Below are positions 8,257 to 17,042 of a stretch of DNA of 64,000 nucleotides, one piece after another. The stretch is taken from contig NZ_CP010056.1 of the NCBI RefSeq assembly GCF_000801315.1, forward strand, positions 1 to 64,000, in the 5' to 3' direction. The notes beneath the pieces were generated by a model, which was not told the DNA's origin, ran no database searches, and saw nothing but the letters and a program-made list of their open reading frames with translations. The stretch is from Hymenobacter sp. DG25B (lineage in GTDB: Bacteria > Bacteroidota > Bacteroidia > Cytophagales > Hymenobacteraceae). The position numbers and the translations under genes are program-made. Position 1 is the stretch's first letter. Every line of letters begins with the position of its first letter.

Positions 8257-9075
8257 AGGGCAGGGTAGGGGAGAGGCAATTGGAAAAAAAATGGACTATT
8301 CACAGAAGCCGGATATGGATTACACCCGGCAAAGTAGTGTTAAACGGCATCTGATGCCTGGCAGATAATCCGGCATGTTTTAACTTGAATTTCGTTTAAA
8401 AAGTGCGCAGAAGCCGTAAAATAAGGCCTAGCGCACTCTAGGAGCCCGCACCAGAGTAGATTAAGTGTCCTCTTAGGTAGTTTAGTATTTAGTTTATTGG
8501 CGAGACATATTTAGCAAAGGCTTAAAAAGTAAAAATAGCACAAAACGGGTTTAGCAAATTTGTTTTTTATGCCTTTTATTACCACACTACAACTGCTTTG
8601 CCGTGTTAGAGTACATTAACTATTAACCTAGCAGCTGATGATTAATACCAAAGCAGATGTTACCTATCTAGGTCTACATAGAAGGCTTAAGGTGGCAGGC
8701 TTGGCGAGAGATTTAGCCCACCAACGCAGGGTCTGACATACAAAATCCTGCCTGCAATAGTAGCTATAGGTATATAGAGTTGAGATAGACTCGAGCTTGG
8801 GTTTATACAAGCGAAAGCATGGGCAGTAACTAACAGCGCTTTTAAGCTGTTTACCAAAATTTCAACCAAGCCCAGCATTGCACCGGTCGTTTGGCCGTCG
8901 GTGGCTGATGCCGAAATGCCGGAACAAAAGGGTTGTGTAGAAAGAGTGAGAAAGGAGTAGAATCAATTATGGCTATTTTGGGGATTCCTGCGCGTCGTAA
9001 CGGCAGTGAATGTTCTCCGCTACGGGCATGCGTTGGGTAAATGGAACCCAGCCACGTCCGGTAAACTATTGGCCT
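8257..9075. other. Intergenic region with no recognisable gene
   Basis: About 820 bases between rep and the antiporter. It is moderately AT-rich around 8380-8680. Short open frames on both strands have no protein-like composition, and I see no RNA gene, repeat or terminator that I can support. Confidence 0.5.
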
Positions 9076-10350
9076 ATGACTACGCCGCTTCTGATTATTT
9101 TAATCGGCTTTCTGATCTTCCTGGGCCATTATCTGGCGCAGTTCTTCCAGCGTACCCGCGTGCCCGATGTAGTAGGTCTGTTATTGATAGGCATGCTGCT
9201 CGGCCCGGTTTTTCACCTGATAGATCCGGCCTCCTTTGGCAAAGCCGGGAGGGTATTTACCAATCTGGTACTGGTGTTTATTCTTTTTGAAAGCGGACTG
9301 GAAGTTCGGTTTGAGCAGCTACGGTCGGCCTTACGGGGAACCATGTCCCTGACCACCTTCAATTTTATTGTCACCACGCTCGTCGTTGCGGCCCTGGCCC
9401 AGTGGCTAACTGATCTGGATTTTCTCAGCTCCCTGATTCTGGGCACCATTTTGGGCGGTACGTCTTCCGCCGTCGTCACAACGCTGGCCCGGCAGGCACG
9501 CATCCTTCCCCAAACGGCCACTACCTTAGTGATGGAATCAGCCTTCAGCGACATCTACACGCTGGCTATTCCTATTTCGTTGATCAGTTTCTACAGCGGG
9601 GCCACGTTTAATGTGGCTTCCCTGCTGGGCCAACTACTTTCCTCCCTGGTTGTAGCGGTATTGGTGGGCGTAGGGTGCGGCTACCTTTGGCTGTTGCTGT
9701 TAAACAGGGTTCCAACGCTGCTGAAAACCCGCTTCTCTACTCCTGCCTTTGCCTTTATCCTGTATGGCTTTATTGAGCTGATGCAGTTCAGCGGGCCTAT
9801 TGCTGTACTGTTTTTCAGCATCACGCTGGGCAACTTACCGCTGTTGCGCCGGGGCTGGCTGAGCGCTATACTGCCGGCCCGCGCCGTGGAGCTGACGGAA
9901 GTAGAAAAGGATTTCTTTGCGGAAATTGTGTTTCTGCTACGCACCTTCTTCTTCGTGTATGTAGGTATGTCGGTGGTGTTAGATAATTTTTACCTGATTG
10001 CACTGGGCACGGGCATGGCGGTCCTGTTATTTCTGGTGCGCATTCCAGTAGTAATGGCCGCTGCTGAAAGAAACACACCGCAGTTCGACATGGCCATGAT
10101 GAGTATTATGATTCCCAAGGGCTTGGGCGCCGCGGTACTGGCTACGCTGCCGGCTCAGCGCGGACTTCCCGGCGGCGAAATCATTCAGACCATCACTTTT
10201 GCAGTTATTGTGGCCACCACCGTGCTATGCACCGGCTTATTTTTTCTGTTAGAGAAGCGTCACATCCTGGGTTTTTACCAGCTGTTTTTTCGCTCACCGC
10301 GTCCCATAGATGCCGAAGCGGCCCCTGCACTAAGTAAAAGAGGCAACTAG
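9076..10350 (+). CDS. Cation/proton antiporter, CPA family
   Basis: A 424-residue integral membrane protein with about twelve hydrophobic segments that would exchange Na+ or K+ for protons. Family features include an N-terminal VPDVVGLLLIGMLLGP segment, the discontinuous-helix region GGTSSAVVTTLA, and an acidic pair in ESAFSD within the following helix. ATG at 9076 is chosen because the hydrophobic first helix begins immediately after it; the upstream in-frame extension is short, hydrophilic and poorly composed. No regulatory domain (TrkA-N, RCK) follows. It is a single gene with no close plus-strand partner. Ion specificity cannot be read from the sequence. It is distinct from the second antiporter at 12084. 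Confidence 0.85.
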   Translation: MTTPLLIILIGFLIFLGHYLAQFFQRTRVPDVVGLLLIGMLLGPVFHLIDPASFGKAGRVFTNLVLVFILFESGLEVRFEQLRSALRGTMSLTTFNFIVTTLVVAALAQWLTDLDFLSSLILGTILGGTSSAVVTTLARQARILPQTATTLVMESAFSDIYTLAIPISLISFYSGATFNVASLLGQLLSSLVVAVLVGVGCGYLWLLLLNRVPTLLKTRFSTPAFAFILYGFIELMQFSGPIAVLFFSITLGNLPLLRRGWLSAILPARAVELTEVEKDFFAEIVFLLRTFFFVYVGMSVVLDNFYLIALGTGMAVLLFLVRIPVVMAAAERNTPQFDMAMMSIMIPKGLGAAVLATLPAQRGLPGGEIIQTITFAVIVATTVLCTGLFFLLEKRHILGFYQLFFRSPRPIDAEAAPALSKRGN

Positions 10351-10646
10351 GTGAGGTTAAGACATGGTTGAACAATGGTTAAACAGCCTATTTATTCCTG
10401 TAATCCGAATTCCAAAGCGCAGCACTTAGTCGGAATATAAAGCTTCAGTAGAGGGTAGGAAGCTTACTGAGCAGTGCAATTAAATTCCAGCAGTGGGCTC
10501 AAAGTTGACACGGGCATACAAAACCTGCGGCGCTGGAAGAGCTGGCGGAGTCAAAACGATAAATCGGCCTGCCAACTAATCAAGGTCAAACGATTTTGTG
10601 TTGATCAGCAATAAACATGGCGCTGATTATGTCCCAGGAGTAAGCC

Positions 10647-12059
10647 CTAATCAGCTGTTTGAGAGCCATTATGGGGGCGGGGTGGAAGCTGAGTTGCCCG
10701 GTCAACATCGCCCGTTTCACGAATGAAACCGGCTTTGAGGTGCTCGTAGAGTGAATGCGGGTCCACGAGGGAGGCTACGCCCTGGGCCAGTAGGCCGCTG
10801 ATGAGCAACTGGAAAATAGCCGAGTGCCGGTCCGTCATTTCCAGCACCAAAATGGCGGCTGTGAATGGGGAGCGCACCACTCCGGTCAGAAAGCTGACCA
10901 TTGCCACCAGAATCAGCAGGTTGCGGTCGGCCACGGCCACATTAAACACCTGGCAGATACCGTCGCCCAGGATGGCGCCGGCGCTGAGCGAGGTGGCAAA
11001 TATGCCACCGGCACCGCCGCTGCTGTAGCTCAGGGCCATGCCCGCGAAGCGCACCGGAAACAGGTACCAGGGTGTTTGGCCGTTGTTTTGGAACAGCAGC
11101 CGGTTGATGATAGGCTTGCCTGTGCCTACGCCCTCACTGCCCACCAGGTAGGCCAGTCCGCCCAGCAGCATGCCGCAGCCCACCACCCAGCCCGCCTGCG
11201 CGGCCAGCGACGTGAAGCGCTGCCGGTAGCGCCCCAGCCACAGCAGCGTTTTGGCAAACGCGGCCCCGGCCAGCCCGCAACCCAGTGCCACTACCAGCAC
11301 CAGCACCTGCACGCGCCCCGCCGCCGGAACGATTTTCGGGAAGCCCAGGTACAGATAGGGTCCCAGGAAAGTTTGGGCCGTGAGGCCCGCAATAATTACG
11401 GCCGTAAATACGGCCATGCGAAAGCGGGCCATGTGCATCTGCGTGAGCTCTTCCACCACAAACACAATGCCGCCCAGCGGGGTATTAAAGGCCGCAGCCA
11501 GGCCTGCCGCCCCGCCAGTAACCAGGGCAATTTGGCGGGAGAGCTGGGGCCAGCCGGCGGGCTGCAGCTTGTTGATGGCCCGGAAAATGGCTGCCGAAAT
11601 CTGAATGGTCGGTCCTTCGCGGCCAATCACGCCACCACCCAGCAGCAGTACCACGCTACTGAGCACCTTCACAATGGCCACGCGCAAACTCAGCAGATAG
11701 CCGGTGCGGTGATGCTGCCCGGGGTTGGAAAGCTCAATGCCCGCCATTACCTGAGGAATGCCACTGCCCCGGGCCGCCGGCGCCCACTGCCGCACCAGCA
11801 GCCACGACGCGCCAAACGCCAGCGGCGTAAGAACAAACGCCAGCCAGGGCGTGCGCCCCAGCCACGAGAAACTCACTTCTTCGGCCCAGACAAATACCTT
11901 TTCGTACCCTACGGCTACCATGCCGGTGAGAATAGAGGCAATCCAGAACGGGAAGCTTTGCAGAATCAGGCGCCGTACCCGGTCGGTGTAGAAGGGGCGA
12001 ATTACGTGCTGGTCAAGCCAGTCGAGGATGCGGGCGTAGCGGGAAGGAGAATCAGACAT
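10647..12059 (-). CDS. ClC-family chloride channel or chloride/proton antiporter
   Basis: A 470-residue membrane protein with all the ClC signatures: GSGIPQ (selectivity filter serine), GREGPT (gating glutamate) and GGAAGLAAAFNTPLGG. The conserved tyrosine-bearing region follows near SSGGAGGIFATSLSAGA. There are no C-terminal CBS domains; the tail is short and polar. It starts 24 bases after the stop of the upstream antiporter gene (12084-13352), so both are probably in one operon. Together they could couple cation and chloride movement with protons, for instance in salt or acid stress. Whether it is a channel or an exchanger depends on a second glutamate that I did not place. It differs in filter sequence from the CLC-F protein at 30289. 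Confidence 0.93.
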   Translation of the reverse strand: MSDSPSRYARILDWLDQHVIRPFYTDRVRRLILQSFPFWIASILTGMVAVGYEKVFVWAEEVSFSWLGRTPWLAFVLTPLAFGASWLLVRQWAPAARGSGIPQVMAGIELSNPGQHHRTGYLLSLRVAIVKVLSSVVLLLGGGVIGREGPTIQISAAIFRAINKLQPAGWPQLSRQIALVTGGAAGLAAAFNTPLGGIVFVVEELTQMHMARFRMAVFTAVIIAGLTAQTFLGPYLYLGFPKIVPAAGRVQVLVLVVALGCGLAGAAFAKTLLWLGRYRQRFTSLAAQAGWVVGCGMLLGGLAYLVGSEGVGTGKPIINRLLFQNNGQTPWYLFPVRFAGMALSYSSGGAGGIFATSLSAGAILGDGICQVFNVAVADRNLLILVAMVSFLTGVVRSPFTAAILVLEMTDRHSAIFQLLISGLLAQGVASLVDPHSLYEHLKAGFIRETGDVDRATQLPPRPHNGSQTAD

Positions 12060-12083
12060 TCTAAGAAATACGGGAAAAGAAAG

Positions 12084-13352
12084 CTAGTGAGCGGCCGGGT
12101 CTTCGGCTGGTCCGGTGCTCAGGCCCAGCCTTTTGACCAGCGGGCCGATGCTAAGCCCCTGCACGATGATGCTGAAGATGACCACCACGTAAGTAACGCC
12201 TACCAGCAGGTCGCGGGGCATGGAATCGGGCAATGACAGGGCCAGGGCCACCGAAATACCGCCCCGCAGCCCGCCCCAGGTCAATACCCGCAGTGTTTGC
12301 CGGTCGAAGGGGTAAAAGCGCTGCAGCACCACCAGGGGCACTCCCACGGATACCCAGCGCGCCAGCAGCACCAGCACAATGGACACTAAACCCACCAGCA
12401 GCGTAGTGTGGCTGATGTGGAGTACCAGCATTTCCAGGCCGATGAGCACGAACAGAATAGCATTGAGTATTTCATCCAAGAGCTCCCAGAATTTGTCGAG
12501 GTACTCGCGCGTCTCATCCGACATGCCCAGCTCCCGGCCCTGGTCGCCCACAATCAGGCCGGCCACTACCATTGCCAGCGGCCCGGAGGTGTGCAGCGCT
12601 GTGGCCAGCGCTGTGCCGCCCATCACCAGAGCCAGCGTAATCATTACCTCCACCTGGTAGTTGTCGATGCTGCGCAGGGCCCAGTACGTAGCGTAGCCCA
12701 GCGCGGCGCCCAGTAGAATACCACCCACCGCCTCCTGCAGAAACAAGTGGCCGATGATTCCCGGGGTGGCTTTCTCCGCGCCATATAAGGCAATTTGATA
12801 CAAGCTTATAAACACCACCACGGCAATGCCGTCATTAAAAAGCGACTCGCCCACAATACGGATTTCCAGGCGCTTGTCGATGCGGGCTTCCTTGAGGATA
12901 CCCAGCACGGCAATCGGATCGGTGGGGGAGATGAGCGCCCCAAACAGCAGGCAATAGATAAAGTCAGTAGAAAGCCCAAACACAGGCAGCAGGTAATAAA
13001 AAGCCGTGCCCACCAAAGCCGTAGACAGTAGCGTGCCTACCGTGGCCATAGTGCCTACGGCCAACCCCTCCCGGCCCAAGGCACGCACATCAACGTGCAA
13101 TGATCCGGCAAAGAGCAGGAAACTCAGCATCACCTGCATAAGCACCGTGTGAAAATCGATGCCGCGCACCAGCTGGCCGGCCGTGAGGACCCATTCTACC
13201 CCCAGCTTGCCCAGCCCGATGGCCAGCAGTGAGGAAACCAGCGCCAATACCATCAGCCCGATGGTGCCTGGCAGTTTCAGAAAGCGGTGGTTGATGTAGC
13301 CAAAAACGGCGGCTACCACAATGAGTAGGGCCAGGGTATTGTATAATTCCAT
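12084..13352 (-). CDS. Na+/H+ antiporter, CPA1 (NhaP) family
   Basis: A 422-residue membrane protein with about twelve hydrophobic helices. It carries the CPA1 signatures SPTDPIAVLGIL and GESLFNDGIAVV, in which Asp residues bind the cation and proton. The C terminus is short and lacks the large cytoplasmic regulatory tail of some NhaP proteins. It is the first gene of a two-gene unit with the ClC protein. Its start at 13352 follows a non-coding region shared with the divergent DUF305 gene. Family assignment is firm; the transported ion (Na+, K+ or Li+) is inferred. Confidence 0.92.
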   Translation of the reverse strand: MELYNTLALLIVVAAVFGYINHRFLKLPGTIGLMVLALVSSLLAIGLGKLGVEWVLTAGQLVRGIDFHTVLMQVMLSFLLFAGSLHVDVRALGREGLAVGTMATVGTLLSTALVGTAFYYLLPVFGLSTDFIYCLLFGALISPTDPIAVLGILKEARIDKRLEIRIVGESLFNDGIAVVVFISLYQIALYGAEKATPGIIGHLFLQEAVGGILLGAALGYATYWALRSIDNYQVEVMITLALVMGGTALATALHTSGPLAMVVAGLIVGDQGRELGMSDETREYLDKFWELLDEILNAILFVLIGLEMLVLHISHTTLLVGLVSIVLVLLARWVSVGVPLVVLQRFYPFDRQTLRVLTWGGLRGGISVALALSLPDSMPRDLLVGVTYVVVIFSIIVQGLSIGPLVKRLGLSTGPAEDPAAH

Positions 13353-13517
13353 CCAGAAAAGGGAGACGTAGGTTTAGTAGACGCTAACTGCAAGGGGATT
13401 GTTGGGCCAGGTTTGCTGACTGCGGCCAATTAAGGAAAAACAGGAGCTTTACCTGGCCGCGCAAATTGTCGTATACCAAGGGGCGTCCCCCGCTGGTTGC
13501 TCAACTTTAAACTTTAT

Positions 13518-14015
13518 ATGCTTGCTCCTATGATGAATTCCAACATGCCAATGCCCATGTCGCCGCATCCCTACCGGAAGTTTGCCCTGATGCTGGTTGT
13601 TTCCTTTGTGGTGATGTACGCGGTGATGTTTTTGAATGTGTACCAGCCTAACCATATCTACCTGAGCCTGACCCGCACTTACATGAGTTTGCTGATGGTA
13701 GCGGCCATGGCCCTGGTGATGCTGGGCCTCATGCGGCACATGTACCCCGACAAGCGCACCAACCTGCTGATTGCGGGCGGCAGCGTGGCCGTATTTGTTC
13801 TGGTACTTACGCTGCTGCGCGCCCAGATTCCGGTGGGCGACGTGCAATACATGAAAGCTATGATTCCGCACCACTCTTCGGCCATCATGGTCAGCAGCTC
13901 GGCCGAGCTGAAGGACCCCGAAGTGAAAAAACTGGCCGAAGGTATCATTCAGTCGCAGGAGCGTGAAATTGCTGAGATGAAAGCCGCCATTGCGCGTCTG
14001 GAGGGCCAGCAGTAA
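13518..14015 (+). CDS. DUF305-domain membrane protein
   Basis: A 165-residue protein with three predicted membrane helices followed by a periplasmic or cytoplasmic four-helix DUF305 end. The DUF305 signature YMKAMIPHHSSAIMVS is present near residue 110, with the paired histidines of this family and a Met-rich N terminus (MNSNMPMPMSPH) of the kind often seen in copper-handling proteins. The start is ATG at 13518; a TTG seven codons upstream is also in frame. It is divergent from the NhaP gene. DUF305 proteins often cluster with copper resistance genes, and copA lies 12 kb away. A metal-binding role is an inference. Confidence 0.82.
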   Translation: MLAPMMNSNMPMPMSPHPYRKFALMLVVSFVVMYAVMFLNVYQPNHIYLSLTRTYMSLLMVAAMALVMLGLMRHMYPDKRTNLLIAGGSVAVFVLVLTLLRAQIPVGDVQYMKAMIPHHSSAIMVSSSAELKDPEVKKLAEGIIQSQEREIAEMKAAIARLEGQQ

Positions 14016-14029
14016 GTACCATTTCCTTC

Positions 14030-15391
14030 TTATAAGGCTCCATCCAGCAGCAGACGAACCGGCAGCCGGGTGCCGGCCCGTACCGTCAACCACTCCGTGA
14101 GGCGCTGTACTTCGGCAGCGGGCAGGGGCCGGGTAGCCCGTATGGATACGACGACGGTAGTATCGGCCCGCAGGGAATCAGTAGCGGAATGCGTTAACTG
14201 ACTCAGGGCGAGCTGGCGCACGGTAGGGTGCTCAGCCTGTACCTCGCGCAATAATACATTAGGCGCCGGCAGCCGGGCCGCGTAAGTGGCTTGCTGCGTC
14301 AGGAGCTGCTGCAGCTGTGCCAGACGGGCCTCATAGCCGGCCAGGGTTTGCTCGTTGCGGCTACGCAAGTCTTCCAGCAGGCTGGTACGCAGGGCACGGG
14401 CATCGGCAGAATCCAGCTGGGCCAGGCCTTGGCGTACCGTAAGTTGAGCGCGGCGCAGGTGGTAATCCTGGAGCCGGGCACGCACGGTCCGGAGCTGGGT
14501 GAGTGTGAGCATCCGGCCCGTGAGCAACACGTTAATAGTGCCCTTGTCGGCCTCGATGCGCCGCGTTACCACGTAGGCGCCCGGCAGGTTCAGCTCGGCA
14601 TCAACGAAGCGCTGGGCATTGTGCTCGAAGGTAGTGCGGCGCACAATGCGCGCCGCCAGATACACGCTGGGAACAGCCGTAAGCACCGCCACTCCCCAGA
14701 AGAGCAACTTGGCCCGGCGCGCCTGCTGCCGGTTTACAAACGCATGGTGTGGCAGCGGCAGCAGGCGTGCCACCAGAAACATGGCCAGGCTGATGAAGGC
14801 TACATTGATGCAGAACAGGTACATTGCCCCCGCCAGAAACGACCAGTGGGCCGTGGCCAGCCCGTAGCCGGCCGTACACAGCGGCGGCATGAGGGCCGTA
14901 GCAATAGATACCCCCGGCACCACATTGCTTACTTCGCGCCTGGTAAAGCCAATAGCGCCGGCCGCCCCGCCAAACAGCGCAATGGCCACATCCCAGGTGG
15001 TGGGTGTGGTGCGGGCCAGCAACTCGGAGCCAGCTTCGGTTAGGGGCGTAAAGCTGAAATACAGGGCCGAAACCAGCACGCTAAGCCCGGCAGCTATACT
15101 CAGGTTTTTCAGCCCCCGGCGCACCAAATCCAGGTTAGCAGTAGCCGCTCCGAAACCCACGCCTACAATCGGGCCCATGAGCGGGGAGATGAGCATAGCT
15201 CCGATAATGACGGCCGTGGAATTTACATTCAGCCCCACGGAGGCCACCAGAATGGCAAAAAGCAGCACCCACAGGTTGGTACCCTTAAAGGCGATTCCCG
15301 CCTCTACATCGGCCACAATTTCGGCCGGATCAGCCATATCGTTGGCCAGGTCGAAGCGGGAACGAAGCCAGTGCAGAAAGGGTATCGGCAT
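14030..15391 (-). CDS. DUF389-domain membrane protein
   Basis: A 453-residue protein. The first part is the DUF389 membrane domain, with conserved blocks NSTAVIIGAMLISPLMGPI and VPGVSIATALMPPLCTAGYG. The second part (from about residue 250) is soluble and rich in Leu, Arg and Gln, probably coiled-coil, ending with a hydrophilic domain. The start at 15391 places the first conserved block at the usual distance from the N terminus; the longer upstream reading overlaps the neighbouring gene. It begins 5 bases after the stop of the 136-residue gene, implying translational coupling. No function is established for the family; the soluble half is not one I can name. Confidence 0.82.
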   Translation of the reverse strand: MPIPFLHWLRSRFDLANDMADPAEIVADVEAGIAFKGTNLWVLLFAILVASVGLNVNSTAVIIGAMLISPLMGPIVGVGFGAATANLDLVRRGLKNLSIAAGLSVLVSALYFSFTPLTEAGSELLARTTPTTWDVAIALFGGAAGAIGFTRREVSNVVPGVSIATALMPPLCTAGYGLATAHWSFLAGAMYLFCINVAFISLAMFLVARLLPLPHHAFVNRQQARRAKLLFWGVAVLTAVPSVYLAARIVRRTTFEHNAQRFVDAELNLPGAYVVTRRIEADKGTINVLLTGRMLTLTQLRTVRARLQDYHLRRAQLTVRQGLAQLDSADARALRTSLLEDLRSRNEQTLAGYEARLAQLQQLLTQQATYAARLPAPNVLLREVQAEHPTVRQLALSQLTHSATDSLRADTTVVVSIRATRPLPAAEVQRLTEWLTVRAGTRLPVRLLLDGAL

Positions 15392-15396
15392 GGGGT

Positions 15397-15807
15397 TTAT
15401 TCGGCTTTTAACCACGCAGTGGCTGGCGCAATATCCTCGAAAATGGCTACCTCCGCGTAGCGTCGCAGGGCCTGCACCACCTCGTCGGTGTGCAGGCGCC
15501 GCTCCGGATGTTGGTTGGGCAAAGCCGCGTAGCGCACCTGCGGTATCTTCTCCACCATATTCGGAAACCATTCGCTTAGCAGCCAGCCGAGGTCGGCGGG
15601 GGCGAAAGCGGCAGGCATGGCGCGGTGGTCGGCCAGGATGCGGCGTAACTTATAGCGCAACAGCAAGTTACGAGCATGTATGTAGAGGGCACGTAGCTCC
15701 GCAGTTCTGAGGGGCTCGCCCGTCCAGTGCAGATAAACAAAGGAGCCGGGCACATACAGCACAGAGCCCACGGCATTTGAAAAGTAGTGTTTTGTATCTT
15801 CCAGCAT
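15397..15807 (-). CDS. Hypothetical protein, possible SpoIIAA/STAS-like fold, coupled to DUF389 gene
   Basis: A 136-residue soluble protein. The text (FVYLHWTGEPLRTAELRALY, RRILADHRAMP, DLGWLLSEWFP) fits the alternating strand-helix pattern of small Hymenobacter proteins that resemble STAS/SpoIIAA folds, but I cannot assign a family. ATG at 15807 is preferred to one six codons upstream because it starts the folded part. It lies directly upstream of the DUF389 gene with a 5-base gap, so the two are likely co-translated and may interact. Confidence 0.65.
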   Translation of the reverse strand: MLEDTKHYFSNAVGSVLYVPGSFVYLHWTGEPLRTAELRALYIHARNLLLRYKLRRILADHRAMPAAFAPADLGWLLSEWFPNMVEKIPQVRYAALPNQHPERRLHTDEVVQALRRYAEVAIFEDIAPATAWLKAE

Positions 15808-15825
15808 CAAAATGAAATTCCCCAA

Positions 15826-16247
15826 GCAGCCTCAGGATGGAATTGGCAGGCGCCCATCCATCAGTAGGACTGACAGCAATATTGTTAGAAAGGTTATTCT
15901 ATTAACCCAGCTGCAAAGGACGGAATTAATTACCAGTTCCGCTCCCGGTTGGGCTGGCCACCTGACGCGGGGAGGCCTGGTCATATCACCTGGTAATCAA
16001 AACCCGGAGAACCGGCTTGTGTTTGGCCAGTAGTTCATCCCAATTTTTATTGGCCGGGCGCCTGTTTCCTGACGCACGCCCTCATCTATCTGTTTCAGCA
16101 CCATCCCACTCCTTCCAGACACTTCCCTGGTACATGCAAAGGCCTAACGTTGCAGATTAAACGACAGCAGGCATAGGGTAATTTTGGCCCAGGAACTTCT
16201 TTCCGGGGCCGGCGTACGAGTAAAAGCAACTTTACTTCTTTATTCCG
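15826..16247. other. Intergenic region with no recognisable gene
   Basis: About 420 bases between the divergent 136-residue gene and the YedK gene. It must hold both promoters. No repeat, RNA or operator could be supported. Confidence 0.4.
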
Positions 16248-16922
16248 ATGTGTGGACGGTACACCTTTATTACCCCTCCCGGGCTGATTGAAGAGCGGTT
16301 TGAAGCCACCATGCCCGATTTTCCCGCCACCTATAATGCGGCGCCTTCGCAGCAGCTGCCCGTCATCACCAACACGGCACCGCAGCAAGTGCAGCTGGTG
16401 CAATGGGGCTTGGTGCCTGCCTGGGTAAAGGACCGCACCTCGGGGCCTCAGCCCATTAATGCCCGGGCAGAAACGCTGGCCGAGAAGCCTTCTTTCCGAC
16501 AGCTGCTGCAACGGCGCCGCTGCCTGGTGCTGGCCGACAGCTTCTATGAATGGCAGGAAAAGGAAACGCACGGGCTGCCAGCCAAAACGCCCCACCGTAT
16601 TTTGCTGCGCTCGGGTGAGCCCTACGCTTTTGCGGGTTTGTGGGACGAGTGGATAGACCGGGCCACGGGCGAGGTGCTACCTACCTTTACTATTGTTACT
16701 ACTGCCCCCAATGCCCTGATGCAACCATTGCACCACCGCATGCCCGTGATTCTGCAGGGACGCGCTGCCGAGCGGGCCTGGCTGAACGATGCGGTTTCCG
16801 CGGCTGAGCACCAACAGCTGCTGGCCCCGTATCCGGCCGAGCTGATGCAGGAATATGTCATCAGCAAACTGGTGAACTCGCCCGCGCACAATTCGCCGGA
16901 GGTGCTGGAGCCGGTAGCCTAG
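16248..16922 (+). CDS. yedK: SOS response-associated peptidase, YedK/HMCES (SRAP) family
   Basis: A 224-residue protein that forms covalent thiazolidine adducts with abasic sites in single-stranded DNA and so protects them from breakage. The N terminus is MCGRYTF, giving the catalytic Cys2 once Met is removed. The other active-site pieces are present: NARAET, the SFYEWQ segment, and LHHRMPVIL with the catalytic His. Length is normal for the family. It is a single gene ending in a bidirectional terminator shared with the convergent GH2 gene. No LexA-type box was recognised upstream. Confidence 0.95.
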   Translation: MCGRYTFITPPGLIEERFEATMPDFPATYNAAPSQQLPVITNTAPQQVQLVQWGLVPAWVKDRTSGPQPINARAETLAEKPSFRQLLQRRRCLVLADSFYEWQEKETHGLPAKTPHRILLRSGEPYAFAGLWDEWIDRATGEVLPTFTIVTTAPNALMQPLHHRMPVILQGRAAERAWLNDAVSAAEHQQLLAPYPAELMQEYVISKLVNSPAHNSPEVLEPVA

Positions 16923-16962
16923 GCGCTATTAGCCTATTAAAAGCTCTTTCTCCCGAAAAGAC

Positions 16963-17006
16963 AGAAGCCAACCCACTGGCCATAAAGCCGGTGCGGGTTG
17001 GCTTCT
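16963..17006. terminator. Bidirectional terminator between convergent yedK and GH2 genes
   Basis: Perfect 12-bp inverted repeat AGAAGCCAACCC/GGGTTGGCTTCT with a 20-base loop, lying between the two convergent stop codons. Confidence 0.85.
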
Positions 17007-17042
17007 GGTTTCTGGTTTCTATAGAAGTCAGGACACGGACTA

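Noticed and set aside
10824..12236. Plus-strand open frame of 470 codons opposite the ClC gene
   Set aside because: Antisense of a well conserved membrane protein, with Gln/His/Gly-rich nonsense composition.
13518..14015. Membrane cupredoxin or copper oxidase
   Set aside because: Met-rich start is suggestive, but the conserved part is clearly DUF305; no cupredoxin ligands are visible.
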